Below are positions 22,830 to 33,930 of a DNA stretch of 64,000 nucleotides, piece after piece. This DNA is from Kappaphycus alvarezii (lineage: Eukaryota; Rhodophyta; Florideophyceae; Gigartinales; Solieriaceae), in NCBI GenBank assembly GCA_002205965.3, contig NADL03000867.1, positions 1 through 64,000 of the forward strand. Direction: 5' to 3'. Position 1 is the first letter of the stretch; each line of letters opens with the position of its first letter. The position numbers and the translations under genes were made by a program. The notes below the pieces were generated by a model that made no database searches, was not told the DNA's origin, and saw only the letters and a program-made list of their open reading frames with translations.

Positions 22830-24440
22830 TCAGCAGCAATGAAATTACAAATAGTGCAAGAAAAATAACTTTCACTTTATTTAGTACTGCACTCATTACT
22901 TTTTGGGCTCCCTTTCCGCATCAATCGAGGCAAACATGCGCCTGAGGAGACGTTGATACAGCTTTAAATGTAGCTGCTGTCAACCATAAACCATGTGTCC
23001 TCTGTTCCAGTGTAAAATTCTGCCACAGTCTCGAACCGCCTAGCGCGCGCGTCGACGCAAAGAGTCAGCAAACCCCAGACATTTTCAATAATATGTAAGT
23101 CTGTGGATTTTGCAGGCCACAGTAGAACTCGAACACCGCGCTGTGGAAATTGACCAAACATTTTAATCTCTATCCCGGTGTCCTACAGTGATGCTGAATT
23201 GTGGAGCAATATTTTCATTGAGGCCCACAATTTATGTTTATTATGAATCATCAAGGAATAATTTTACCTATTTTACACTGGCACTATTTTATGCTGAATT
23301 CAGTGTGAAATAAGTTTTATGTCCTACAGTTGGGTTTTTATATTATACAGGCTATAATTATTGCATTTATGCTACCAACAAATTATTATCTGGATGATTG
23401 CTTACCCGGAAAATACTGCAATAATTATTGCTGGACCTGAATTATGTCTGCCAAAAATATTGAACGGCTCACCTGATTTTTGTAGCAGGTTCTCCCTGGT
23501 GTAGAGTATAAGTAGTCTAGGTTGTTGGAAATATTTTTACATCCTTGGGCTATCGAAATATTCCCCTCGATCAGATATTATTAAATTTGGTTTTCTATTC
23601 ATTATTCATTCTAAGTCCAATTGTGGCATTTATTTATTTATTCAAGTTGGAACTATTTATTATTATTTGGATCTACCTATCCCAATTATTTTTCACTCGC
23701 TGGTATAAAAAAGAATGCGTTTCTTGTGACCTGTAAATACTTGCACCATCCTGTTCGAAAGTTCATTTGGTTGTTTCATCGAGTGCTTCGGCCACTTACG
23801 GTAGAATTTCGGTTTCAAAAGTCTCAAAGTACTGTTAGAATCCTGTTTATCTGAAATAAAGACGAGCGGTGACGATCCATGTATAACAATTGTGACACCA
23901 ATCATGACAAAACACCTTTATTTTGCCGAGTCTGAAAACTGTGGAGCTCATTCCGAAGATCGTGCCAGTACGTTGCCAATCTACCGGAGCTGTCAAGGTT
24001 TAGCCTCTTCTCATCAGAAAACACAACATGAGTTCAAAAAATGTCGCCTTTCGAGATAAACCGACCAGCCCTCTGTAGTCTTCTTTTTATGTGCTCATTT
24101 GTCATTGCCAGATCCCAATTCAATCTTCGGTAGAGGAAATATGATGAGCTTGAGAGAAGCTGCTGCAAACTGCGGACTGTTTCCGCCAAGTTTAGCGCAG
24201 CCTTGATTTTTGGTTCACCCTGCGAAGCCTTGCAGAGTACTTGGCGGCGGTCGTATTCAAAGAATTTTTTTTGCATTTTGGGAGTTTTCGTCTTGCACCG
24301 ATGATGGCGCTTCACTGGAAATTCTGGACTGTTCCTGCGTTGCGCCTCAGAGCTTTGGCAATCGCTCACACTTTGATTTGTTCCCTCTCCATGGTTATGA
24401 TCTGTTTCTTTTCAAAGTTGTGGAGTTAACATTGCTCAAA
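22830..24440 (-). pseudogene. Tc1-type (Tc1/mariner) transposase relic, split by an AT-rich insertion
   Basis: Read on the minus strand. A probable start at 24392 (MEREQIKV) is followed by helix-turn-helix-like sequence (QGEPKIKAALNLAE, then TNEHIKRRLQRAGRF). The first catalytic Asp is in FSDEKRLNLDSSGRL near 24015, then TYWHDLRNELHSF. The second Asp is in FEQDGASIYRSQETHSF near 23730. The third motif is LLWPAKSTDLHIIENVWGLL near 23090, with Glu as in DD34E Tc1 elements. The C-terminus is LYQRLLRRMFASIDAE. These parts lie in different frames with several stops, so the gene is dead. D2 and E are about 650 bases apart where about 105 are expected. Terminal inverted repeats were not found. Confidence 0.75.
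23205..23690. other. ~0.5-kb AT-rich insertion inside the Tc1 relic
   Basis: This segment separates the second and third catalytic blocks of the Tc1-type transposase and has no transposase similarity. It contains a TATAAGTAG box-like sequence near 23508 and short duplicated strings (TCCTACAG at 23182 and 23322). It could be a solo LTR or a MITE, but no terminal repeats or target duplication could be confirmed by eye. Confidence 0.4.
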
Positions 24441-24889
24441 ACTACTCAGAGGCAACTACAGGACTGTCGTTTCTTGATATCGGATTGTTGGTCTATTGGT
24501 GTAGTGTTGGGTTTCGCGGGAGTTGTGGTTAGCGTTCTCGGAACTCTTTGTTTGTATCATTCGTAATTTTTGGTTTATTTGTTAGGGGTTGTGTAGTATT
24601 TTTAGTATGGGGGGAATTTTTGGGTTATTTTAATGGTAATTTAATTTTTAGTATGGTGCAAACAGGAAATGTGTTTTTCTGTTTCCTGACCAGCCGCATC
24701 TCGAGGAATTGCATGGGGAATACGTAGAACCGTGGTGCTTGTGAAGAAGTGGAGTGATTTTATGGCACTGTACGTGAAGGAATGACTCAAGTTGATTATT
24801 CGCGCACTTGTTATTCTGCGGGGTTACTACAGAAGATGCGCATGTTGTCGCTGCGCGTGGCCAACGTGGACGACGGTGGACCATGGTTG

Positions 24890-24970
24890 GCTCAGTATAC
24901 TGTACTGTACAGTATAGTGAGATCTTGCAGCGGACACCCCTCGTACTGTAATGCCGTAATACAGTAGCGT
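24890..24970. repeat. TACTGTA-type short repeat cluster
   Basis: Self-complementary strings such as TACTGTACTGTACAGTATAG and GTACTGTAATG are concentrated here, at the left edge of the GC-rich block. Similar clusters occur at 29636-29830, 38825-38893, 54095-54175, 54330-54400 and 57081-57110. Confidence 0.6.
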
Positions 24971-26489
24971 AATGTTTGCATTGAAGAAAATATCTAAAAA
25001 TATATACTGGACCAGTGGAGCTATTCGAGTTGAAATCAGCAACAAGACTGTTTGGGCCAAGCATCGTCTCCTGGAGAGGGGAATCCACGTCGGTTTGCAT
25101 GCCGTTCGTTCGTCGCCTACCGCGTATCCTCCACGGCCACAGCGACCAAACCGTTTGTCACACGCCCCGCAGCATGCGTGACGGCATCGCTGCCCCGGGA
25201 GGGGGGGGGGTACAGCACGCTCGAGTCAGACAGGTCCAGGGGGAGGCAAGTAGACCTCCCGGAGCCCTCATACAGGGAACGCGACGCGTCGCCGCCGTCG
25301 TCCATACCAGCCGTCAGGACAGGGCGCTTCAGCTCGGCGCGTGCGGTGCGGTTGTGGAGGCGTGTGGAGGGGGTGATAGTAAGAGCTCGGGGCGGCATTG
25401 CCTCGCTTGAAGCCGCGCTTTGCAACCTTTGGGGGAGGATGAGGTGTGCAAAGTTGGCGCGCACAAGTTGCCGTGTGCACTGGTGGCATGGGTGGGGTTT
25501 GGCCGGGGGGGGGGCGGGGGGAGGTCAAGCGCGTTCCCGTATCGACGAGGTCCATGTCATCGCGGGGGTTGGGTTGGGCATCCCAAAGATCATCTTCTCA
25601 CAATGTGCGCGCCTAAGCTGCTTGCAGCATCTGCACCGCCAGGTTGAAAGGCAAGTGTCTCGTAATCAAAAGGGCCGAGGTCGTGGGGGCCGGAGGCACT
25701 CAGCCCCTCGCACTCCCTCTTCCCTTCCCGTCTGCCCTGGACGTCCTGGCCATGCCTCCTCGCTCCCCTGATCTGATCTCTTCCACTCTTTTCCTATCGC
25801 TCGTCTTCGAAGCAATGGCCTCCTGCACATCCGCCTTGTGTGGGGGGCGTTAGAACCATCACGGACCCCGCCACGGGTCATATTGCTTTTCTCCGAATGC
25901 AGATGTTCCCGACTGTGGCTCTTCGGCGCGCCTTCTCCGGTTGACCCCGATGGCGCTCTACGGGCAGGCCTACTCAAAAGCCATTCGTCAACGGATTCTT
26001 CGCGTGTCCCATGCCACCGAATGGGCCCCGCCCTGGCATGAAGCCATTATGGCTCACCAATGCAGCTGAAAACGGAACTCCCACCAACCAGCTCGTACCC
26101 GCCAAATCGTTGGTCCAAATCCAGGTGCCGCTCGTGTCGTGCGCCTTGCCGAGGACGCCGCAAAACTCTAGTGCTATGCAAGCCCTCACGAATTCCCCCA
26201 CTAACGAGCCACACAATCCCGCCACACAGGCTGCCCTCCAAACTCTCCCCTCTCCGACGCACCCGGAAGCGCCATTGAGTCAATCCTGCGGGGGAGACCC
26301 ACGTGCACACCTTCATAATCCTTTCGCTGAAGGTCTCTCTTCCGCGAGCCCTGCTCGACACAACCCCGGGTGCACTCAACTGCCTCTACCTCCCTCGAGT
26401 CGCCTCGTCGGTCTGCCTCGTTCCACACGTCTTCCGCTTGGTGCCCTCGGATATTTCACTTCCCCTCGCGATCTGGTTCAATAACCTCC

Positions 26490-26700
26490 AAGTGGAAGTC
26501 TACGCCCGACCCAATCACGCCCGTCTCACATCTTCCACTCGCTCTCAGGTCACGCTCCCCATGCAGCTCAGTGGCCATGCATTCCAACCACTTGCCAGTG
26601 CTTCCCATCCTCACTAGTCCGCAAGCCTCGTGGCCGCTGCAAGCCATTGCGTCACTGGCCATGACCATCCTCACGCCCCCCTTTTATCCCCGCATCCGCC
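26490..26700 (+). mobile_element. LINE fragment (end of RT/linker region)
   Basis: The frame gives VTLPMQLSGHAFQPLASASH, a stop, then SASLVAAASHCVTGHDH. It parallels VTLPLRYGGHGFTPLATLN in LINE family B at 52880-52940. This block (LP.R.GG.GF.PLA) is typical of the stretch after the reverse transcriptase thumb in RLE-type LINEs of algae and oomycetes. Flanking frames are uncertain. This is a short broken relic. Confidence 0.45.
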
Positions 26701-29163
26701 GCGTTCCCATCTGCCTGATCTCTCTGTCTCGATGGCGGCAAGCCCGGCCGCCACCCTCCCACCGTCCACACCGGCATCATCGTCAAAACTGCCCCTCCTA
26801 CCCGCACCGCTCCCTCTGCCCTTCCTCAAGCACCCTTGCTTTCCCCTTGGATGATTCGAGAAGTAGAGGAAAGTCCACTTTTCAGGGATGAGGGAATTGC
26901 GGAGGGAGGAGCGTGTTGGAAAGGGCTGCAGCCTCCCGAAGAAAGGCTTGATCCGTCCAGGAGGACGGAAACGCGTGGTGGAGGGTTGGAGAAATGAGCA
27001 GGTGGGACGAGGAGTGGAGGCGACGGAACCGACGGGCTCTCGGGCCCCGGAGCGGGGGCAGGAAGGGAGGCTTTGGCTGGTTGGCCAATGAGCGCCTGTG
27101 CTTGCGGGAGGCTTATCATACGTGATCCAATCGCAGGGTGTGCAGTATGCGCGGAAGCTCGATGGTGGCCAAAGGGACACGGGTAGACGCTGTTGGGTCA
27201 ATTGGGTGCGCAGGTATTCAGAGGGCAAAGACGGTGTAGCTACTAGGCCGCATCCGGGCTCCCTGGGATTGGGGCGCGGGATGATGGGGCCAAACGTGAG
27301 GAGCTCGTTATTAGCCAAAGAGGTGGAAGGAGGGGAGGGAGGTTTGGGGATGGAAGTGGGGAGGAGGCATGATTGAAGCGGTTGATTCGCGCAGTGCAAA
27401 GCATTTGTCGCGTCCGCTTCCACAGAGACCGTGACAATTTCTGGATCACTGTCGTGGCGCATCATGGGGATGCATGGGTCATGAGCACTGGCGTCCCCTT
27501 TGGCTAGGTGGTCGGGCGCGAGGAAGGCGCGAGAGTGTGAGAGAGCCTGCGACAAGAGCACCGTGGTGACAAGACACTGGAGACTCTGGCCCGTAGCAGT
27601 CGGCCTGATCCTGTCCTTGCCAGGTTGGGAGGGGCAGGAGTGTGGCAGATGCGAAGAAAGCGGAAATTATTCTTTTTCTGCTGCATGAATCTTGAAAAAC
27701 AGTGCGCCCCGGGCCGGCCTTTCAGGGTTTGAGAATGAGCTATTGGGATTTGTTTCACCCGCTAAGTGCATCTTTGTCACAATCAGGAGCAAGAGCATTG
27801 CTCCTGCGGTCATCATTGATCTTGGGTTAGACGAGTCACGTCATATGTTACTGGGCTGCGCGGGACTTTAGGTAGACACCAGGGGACTCCCACTGGTGCT
27901 CGCAATTGCAGCCTCTTCCATCTGGCGCATTGTGGACAGGGAAGGAACATCTGGGCAGAAAGCAGTGCGGCAATATTGACAATGGCGGAGATTTTCTTCA
28001 ACTACCTGGCAATGGATGCATGCGATTCAAACTACAGGGTCAATCTTCCTTCTGACCAAGTCTTCAAGGTTTCCGACGGAGAGTTTGTTCGACGAGAAGA
28101 CCAGCCTCTTTCCATCAGTGGCAGTGGACAACGTGTCGTGTTTCCAGGGCTAATTCCAGCAACCTTCTTCAATGTGTCGGCGTGTTGGGACAAGGCACCA
28201 CGGTTGAGCGGTGCGGCGAGTGTGATGCAAAAAGGTGACCCAGTCAAGGGGAACACGGAAAGACGCCGGTCTACTGCGTTGGCAAGGGCATTTGGCGGAA
28301 TGTCGCGGTCGCGTTGGTGGCAGCATGCAACGTGTTGGTGACTTACCATTAGGGTCGAAAAGTGGCCTGAATGCAACGATACGGCCCTCTACCTCTGCTC
28401 CCTCTTCTTCCCCTGTCCTTAGCTGTTGATCGCGTTGCATATTTGGTTGGCAATCGTGTGGCTGGCCGCATCGGGCGTTGCGCTGCACGAATCGTTTTCG
28501 CTTTTTCAGCCTTGATCAAGCATCCCCTACCTCCCCGCCTCGGTCACTCCCCAACAATCGTAGGCCGCAGTCGCGGCCGCACCAGACATTTGAAGGCGGC
28601 AATCATTGTACCCGCTCTCGCCCTCAATCTCCCCGCACCCGACACCCTAGCTAGCCAGCCAGTGAGGCCATTTAGTGCTTTCGTACGCCGACCAAGACAA
28701 CCAGCCGCACTCACGCATCACTGACGGGCGCGTACTGGCCACCTCTGTAAAGCGCATCCAATGTCCGTGCCCCATGCCTAGCCTCCCTCGCTCGCAGCCG
28801 CGGTAGATCAGTGCTGCCGGGATTGCACGGACATGCGAGTGTCGGAAATCGTCCGGGGGGTCCATCCTGACCTCCAAACCGCCACACGTGATCTCGCCGT
28901 GACTAGTTCAAGTTTGCTTGCCCGGCGGCCGTTGCCGTGGTGCCGGTTAGAAAAGCAAGTAGAATAGGCGCTGAAAGTAGACACCTCGAATTGTGGAGGC
29001 GGGACGGCTGGTACACGCTCAGTGCTGTCGAGAACAAGGACATGTCGAGTCACAAGACAGTCACGTCGATGCCACCTGGCATCCGCAAACCTCCAGAGGC
29101 AAGGGGCGTTTGCCGGCGATTGGGGTGCTTTCTGGTCTGAGGCCATAACTGCACACTAGCTCC

Positions 29164-29580
29164 TTGACAGGAGAGGCAGGCGCCATGCGCGCAGCACTGT
29201 TCGAATGCAAGTACCATCTCGCCACATACGGTGTGCGCTGCGATAGAGATGGTATCGCCCGTGATGCACAGGCACTTTATAACCGACGGGGGAATGCCGG
29301 AAGATTACACCATGGTAAGCATGGATGGGACAAACGTCTTCAACACGTGCAGCGGATCAAGGGTCATCGAGTGCCTTCATGCGCGAGTTGCACCACTGGC
29401 CCGCGTCATTGACGCCATGTACGGTAAAATTGCACCACCCCTTGTTACACCGAGCCCTCCTCCACGGTTTCTTTCCAAGTCGGAGGGCAGTGAGCGGGTC
29501 GACCCATTCAACGTTTGGTCCCTCATCGCAGGTGCAGAATGTATCTCTGGCGCTGCCTGAATTGGCCTCGATGCGAGAAT
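29164..29580 (+). mobile_element. LINE reverse transcriptase fragment
   Basis: The 29231 frame gives VSMDGTNVFNTCSGSRVIEC, matching RT motif A (D..NAFN..SR). Next come RVIDAMYGK and then SKSEGSERVDPFNVWSLIAG, matching motif B (S.EG..QGDP..). About 110 codons are open before a stop near 29558. It lies downstream of the 26.5-kb fragment although it belongs upstream of it in a LINE ORF. The two are therefore different insertions or rearranged pieces. Confidence 0.5.
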
Positions 29581-29635
29581 AATGACACCTCCGGAAACAG
29601 GCTCGGGGCTCGCTGGAGTAAACTGCAGACTTTGC

Positions 29636-29830
29636 AACGTACTGTATTGGACAACGGCCTACTGTAAGCCCCGCCTACTATAGTACTGTACCTCATCTGT
29701 AATGCTGTACTGTACTCCAGTACTGTAAGGTATTGCACACCATGTACACGTGTACTTTAAGCTACTGTACTTGAACCCTAACTTTTACTGTACAGCTCTG
29801 TACAGTATAGTCCATAGGCTGACTGAACAG
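29636..29830. repeat. TACTGTA-type short repeat cluster
   Basis: At least ten occurrences of TACTGTA or close variants (GTACTGTATTGG, TAGTACTGTACC, CTGTACAGTATAG) in under 200 bases, at the right edge of the GC-rich block. Confidence 0.65.
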
Positions 29831-30000
29831 CTATGGACCATTCTGCAAGATATTAAAAAAAAGTGTGTTGGTGTCCCTAGTAGTAACTGAAGATAGGATA
29901 GATTAACGCCAGGGTTGAAGTTAAACATTTATTTTCTATAATCTGTAATTTAAAGATAATAATTAATCTCGCAGCTTGTAACAAGTATAGGCTACAGTGC

Positions 30001-30300
30001 ATCACCGGCGTTGCCGGTGGCCCTCGGAAAAGGCGGCTGCATCTAGTAGGAATCGCTACGAGGGCAAGGGAGGCCTACGCAGAGGTCGAACAAGTCCTAA
30101 CACAGCGCCATGCCGCAGCGGCAGCGATGTCCAATGCGGTGTGCCTGTTGGCTGGCCTCCAGCCAGTTTTCTAGCGTTTTGACGGCTTTTCGCCGATTCT
30201 TTTCATTGTAAGCCTTTATCCACATCACGACATCCCTCAGGGAACAGCTGACCATATTTTTCATGGATTAAAAATTTCCCCCCTCTAGTAGGACTTGATA
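30001..30300 (+). mobile_element. 5'-truncated LINE (family A) tail
   Basis: From 30049 one frame encodes GIATRAREAYAEVEQVL, then TQRHAAAAAMSNAVCLLAGL, then QPVF and TAG (30172-30174). This is the family A C-terminus, matching 13833-14051 and 51440-51558. The 3' UTR ends near 30290 with ACCATATTTTTCATGGATTA and a C-run, without poly(A). Confidence 0.75.
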
Positions 30301-30574
30301 ATAGCTTCCGGCATTTGCGCCATTTTCGTGCAAAACCGAAATACTCCGCCTCTTTTTTCCTCCCCTTGTTAAATTGCCGGCGCGGTGCGCCACATGCGCC
30401 TGTAAAATGCATTGCTGTGGCATTATGAACTTAATCAATCTTTCTACTACCCCCTTCAACCATCAAACACCTTCCAGTTTTACTCTCCTCACCGCTCAAC
30501 GAACGATATGCCCTCTCAAACAGCAATCCCTACCGCTTTGGCTGCTCCCGCAATGTTCTAAAATCATGCAGCCA

Positions 30575-31800
30575 AACGCTGCGAAGACTTGACAGCTGTG
30601 ACGATGCACTAGATCTATCTGATAGCGACGATGAAGCTGAAGGCGAGAGCCCCGTTATCGATCTCTTTTTGGATGAGAGTGGATATTGTGCCATCCATAA
30701 GATGACAAATTTCACGATACCTGAGTTCGACACCATCTAGAACCAATTTAAACCCAATATCTGTAGCACGTACAACACTGGAGGAGGGAGCAAGTCTTCA
30801 ATCAAACCGGAAGACATGTTGTTCATGCCGCTTGGAGTTCTCAAAAATGGTACTAAGTGGGATTGTATGGCCGTCTTGTTTTGAATCAAGGAGGTTATAT
30901 TCGAGAAACAGGTTTCGAGTATGATTCATATTATCCCGGGGTTCGCGAACGAGCGCCTCGTCGAGAGCTACTGGAAGAGATACAAGATGGAATGTTTGGT
31001 TGCTGATAAAACGTTTTCAAGAGCGAGAAGATGTGTCGGCATGCTACTGATGTAATATTTCAGAGCTACAGAGCTGGGGGCACTCTAGAAGGGGTGAAGA
31101 AGTACTAATCGGGTAAGCACAAACTGTATGGTTATAATGTAGAAGTTTCTGCCATGCCAAATGGATTGGCAATTCATGCTACGAAGAACTATCCACTGTC
31201 AGTATCAGATATGGATATCATGCGTGATTGCGTTGGTTTCCACGCTAACGCGTTTGAAAGACTCACAATAGGAAAGTTATCACTGATATTGCACCCTTTT
31301 CTGATAAGTTTCCCGAAAGCTGGGGTTGGTTGCTTGAAAAAGCAGAAGAGGGGATCGAGGGGGAGATTAGATCGATTGTTTCCAAGACAAAGCCGGTGAG
31401 AGGTATTTTAAGCGAGGTGGAAAGCAGAGAAAATGAGGCTAACGCATCTGATCTTGTGGTTGTTGAGATTACTTTGGTGGGTAAACAGACCTTTGCACTG
31501 TCCTTTTTAACATGTATATATGGGCTGAGAGTAGCTACAACGACATTTTTACTCATAGCAGCGCTCACCAATTTACAAATAAGGTTGCATTTGCTCAGGA
31601 ATGAAGGTGGTTGTGCGTAAGAACGCCTCATCAAGCGCCTTAATAACCTAGCGGATACCGCTGTAAATAAAAGAAAGCTTTCACTCGTCATTTACAAGCC
31701 AAAGAGCTAGCGATTGATGCAGCGCAGTGTTCTTCAAGACCAGGACAGAGGCAGGGGTCTGATGTCAGACGATGAAGAGGAGAGCGACAGCACCGAGGTT
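30575..31800 (+). pseudogene. DDE transposase relic (DDE_Tnp_4/Harbinger-like)
   Basis: Homologous pieces in order, in several frames: an acidic N-terminus (DLSDSDDEAEGESPVIDL), then EDMLFMPLGVLKNGTKWD, then GKHKLYGYNVEVSAMPNGLA, then KNYPLSVSDMDIM. Near 31310 comes the weakened second-Asp block, and near 31450 the last acidic block (NEANASDLVVVE). The C-terminal tail LIKRLNNLADTAVNKRK is homologous to the tail of the relic at 46030-47269. At least three stops and three frame changes make it dead. The copia element begins about 200 bases downstream. No terminal inverted repeat was seen. Confidence 0.65.
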
Positions 31801-31989
31801 TGATTTTGTTCCTATTTGGCAACTCCAACTTCGCGTATAGAGATAAAAAGTAAAGTTTTATTACCGTACCGGTCAGTGAGTGTTGCATTGCTGTGTTGGC
31901 ACAACCCCACCAGCAAATACCTAGTATTACAACAAAAGATTGACTTTTGTCTCAATAGACCTTTATGTTACATAAACAGTTCAACTGCT

Positions 31990-31994
31990 CCGTC
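31990..31994. repeat. 5-bp target-site duplication of the copia element (partner at 38753-38757)
   Basis: CCGTC precedes the TGTCGCG start of the left LTR and recurs directly after the ...TTTTAACA end of the right LTR. A five-base duplication next to TG...CA termini is the normal mark of LTR-element integration. Confidence 0.85.
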
Positions 31995-32411
31995 TGTCGC
32001 GAAAATTCAAGGGTTAGAGTAGAAAAAGCAGACGGGCGGCGTTAGCGGTGAGTCTGAAAAAAACGGTACACGTTTTTGCTAGTGTTGAACAGTTGAGTAG
32101 GTTGAGAATAAAATTGTGGTTACTCTCTTTTACTTCAGTGCCCAAGGCGGCGAGGCCTTTTATAGGCAGTAGATGCCGTCGACTATCTCTAGCACATCTA
32201 CTTACTACTAGCTACATTCCCTAGCGGATAGTCCTGCGGACGGTCCTAGTGACCCTTACACTATAGAAGTCCTAACAGGCATCGCTAACAGTACAATAGG
32301 ATAGAGAAAATATAGACTACGTAGGATAGAAATAGTAGTAAGGGCAAATTGGTTATCCTAAAGGAATGGAAATAGTACATAAATAAACTATATGTACACT
32401 GTATTTTAACA
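31995..32411 (-). repeat. copia 3' LTR (element orientation minus)
   Basis: 417 bases with TG...CA ends on both strands, repeated at 38349-38752. Relative to its partner it has 13 extra bases near 32226 and a few substitutions. Confidence 0.9.
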
Positions 32412-32449
32412 CTCCCTCTCTTTCCCCTGACCTATTGTTTTCTCCATCC

Positions 32450-33172
32450 TTAGTCACGAATTACCCATTGCTGAACAGGTAGATCACACTTACTTGTTGT
32501 CAGTATGTAAGTTAGTGCCTGGCACTTTGCGATCTTCGTGAAGGCATCAGCGGGATTTTCCGCAGTCCGTACAAATCCAACATTGGATATTTCCTCCTTT
32601 GCATATGCATCTCTTACAGAACTGATATCAATCATGAGGCGTTTTTCCAAGATGTAGGAACACTTGGTGATAACATCAAATAAACTTTTTGAGTCTGTAA
32701 ACATCGAGAGTGGAATTTTGATTTCAAGCAAGGATTCAAGGTCGTGCTTGATCATGTATCCAATATCGAAGGCATCAGTGAAAGCGTAAACTTCGGCGCC
32801 TAGTACTGATCTAGTTACTCTGCGACTCTTGTGACTAGAATAACTCAGCACATTACAAGTCCCGGTCTTGTGAGTGAGCAAGAAAATGTAACCAAGTTGA
32901 GAAGTGTTGTCGTCGTTGTTTGTGAATGACGAGTCAGAGTATACTTTCAACTTTAGAGAATCTTTGTCCAACTTGTAATACTTAAGCGAAGAAATAGGGT
33001 TGTTTTGCACATGCTTTACAACTTTGTTCAACTGCTTGATTGCTTCCACTGAGAATTTCGTATCAGTTACTTGCGCGGCCATATTCACGGCACAACATAT
33101 TTCAGGCTTTGTATGTGTTAACCAAGCCAATCTATGCCTTAAAGATCTGAACTCAGAAAAAGAGGCATCCAT
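32450..33172 (-). mobile_element. copia RNase H region (fossil)
   Basis: 240 codons. The sequence LRHRLAWLTHTKPEICCAVN is the usual copia post-RT block. RNase H residues lie in LKVYSDSSFTNNDD and VTRSVLGAEVYAFTDA, then PLSMFTDSKSLFD. The close is NPADAFTKI, the equivalent of the DILTK motif. It lies just inside the 3' LTR. Confidence 0.9.
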
Positions 33173-33237
33173 TGGCAGAATGCGTAATTTCTTAACATAC
33201 TGTTCCTGACTTAACTCAAATCCATAATCAGTTCTCT

Positions 33238-33759
33238 TTACTCTGACACCTGCAAATATAATGTCATCAAACTCCCCCCTCTCGATTCAAACGTATCAAG
33301 AGTCTTTTGGGACAATTTAACGAAGTCATTGTTGCCACAGAGTAGAGAATCGTCCACATATTTTCCGACCAATCCCTGAAGTTCTGCGTCTGTACGCTTT
33401 GCGAGGAGTGCAAGATCTCCATTGTTTGGCATCATACCGAGATCATTCTTCAGGTGGGAATTCATAGTGCGATTCCAATAGTCTCCTGAATCGGATAATC
33501 CATAAAGAGGTTTCAGTAACTCAAGTAAGTGGTTCTCAGGTAATCCAAAGTCTGGCCTAAGGTAAACTTTGCGCATCAAACTTTGAGCTAACTGTAAGTA
33601 CGTCTGTTTAACGTCTTGAGACCAAATCCTAAAGTCGAGCATTGCGGCAATTGCAACTAACAAGCGGGTGGAACGCTGGCGTATAGTCGTATTGTCGTGT
33701 ACGAGATAGTTCTTTTCTTTGTCCCTATGACCTTGTACTACAAATCGTGCTTTATACAT
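33238..33759 (-). mobile_element. copia reverse transcriptase region (fossil)
   Basis: RT motifs in order are KARFVVQGHRDKEK, RSTRLLVAIAAM, IWSQDVKQTYLQLA, LLKPLYGLSDSGDYW and GKYVDDSLLCGN with the YVDD box. The core order is complete for the copia RT. Confidence 0.9.
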
Positions 33760-33930
33760 CTCTTTGTCAGTATTCTTATTTTTGATTGACAGAACGAATC
33801 TTCCAGAGAGGATATTAGCATTCTTTGGTATGTCGTCTTTAGCGACGATTTTCCAGGTATTTCTCTCAACGAGTCCTTCTATTTCTTTCTGTTTCGCTTT
33901 CAGAAACTCAGCAGAATTGGATCTGGTATC

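Larger units (their letters stand above)
24650..29640. other. GC-rich block, mostly unassigned, with LINE scraps
   Basis: Composition changes sharply at about 24650 and again near 29640. Between these points the DNA is GC-rich with many overlapping open frames on both strands. The longest are 239 codons at 25052-25771 (+) and 296 codons at 26671-27561 (-). Their translations are Pro/Ser/Arg-rich and resemble no family, as expected of chance frames in GC-rich DNA. Two stretches read as LINE reverse transcriptase (26490-26700 and 29164-29580), so much of the block may be old LINE sequence. TACTGTA-type repeats sit at both edges. Confidence 0.5.

Noticed and set aside
25052-25771. 239-codon plus-strand frame in the GC-rich block
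   Set aside because: The translation is Arg/Gly/Pro-rich with no motif, and long antisense frames overlap it. It is best explained by base composition.
26671-27561. 296-codon minus-strand frame
   Set aside because: Low-complexity Pro/Ser-rich sequence with no domain. It is antisense to a LINE-like stretch at one end.
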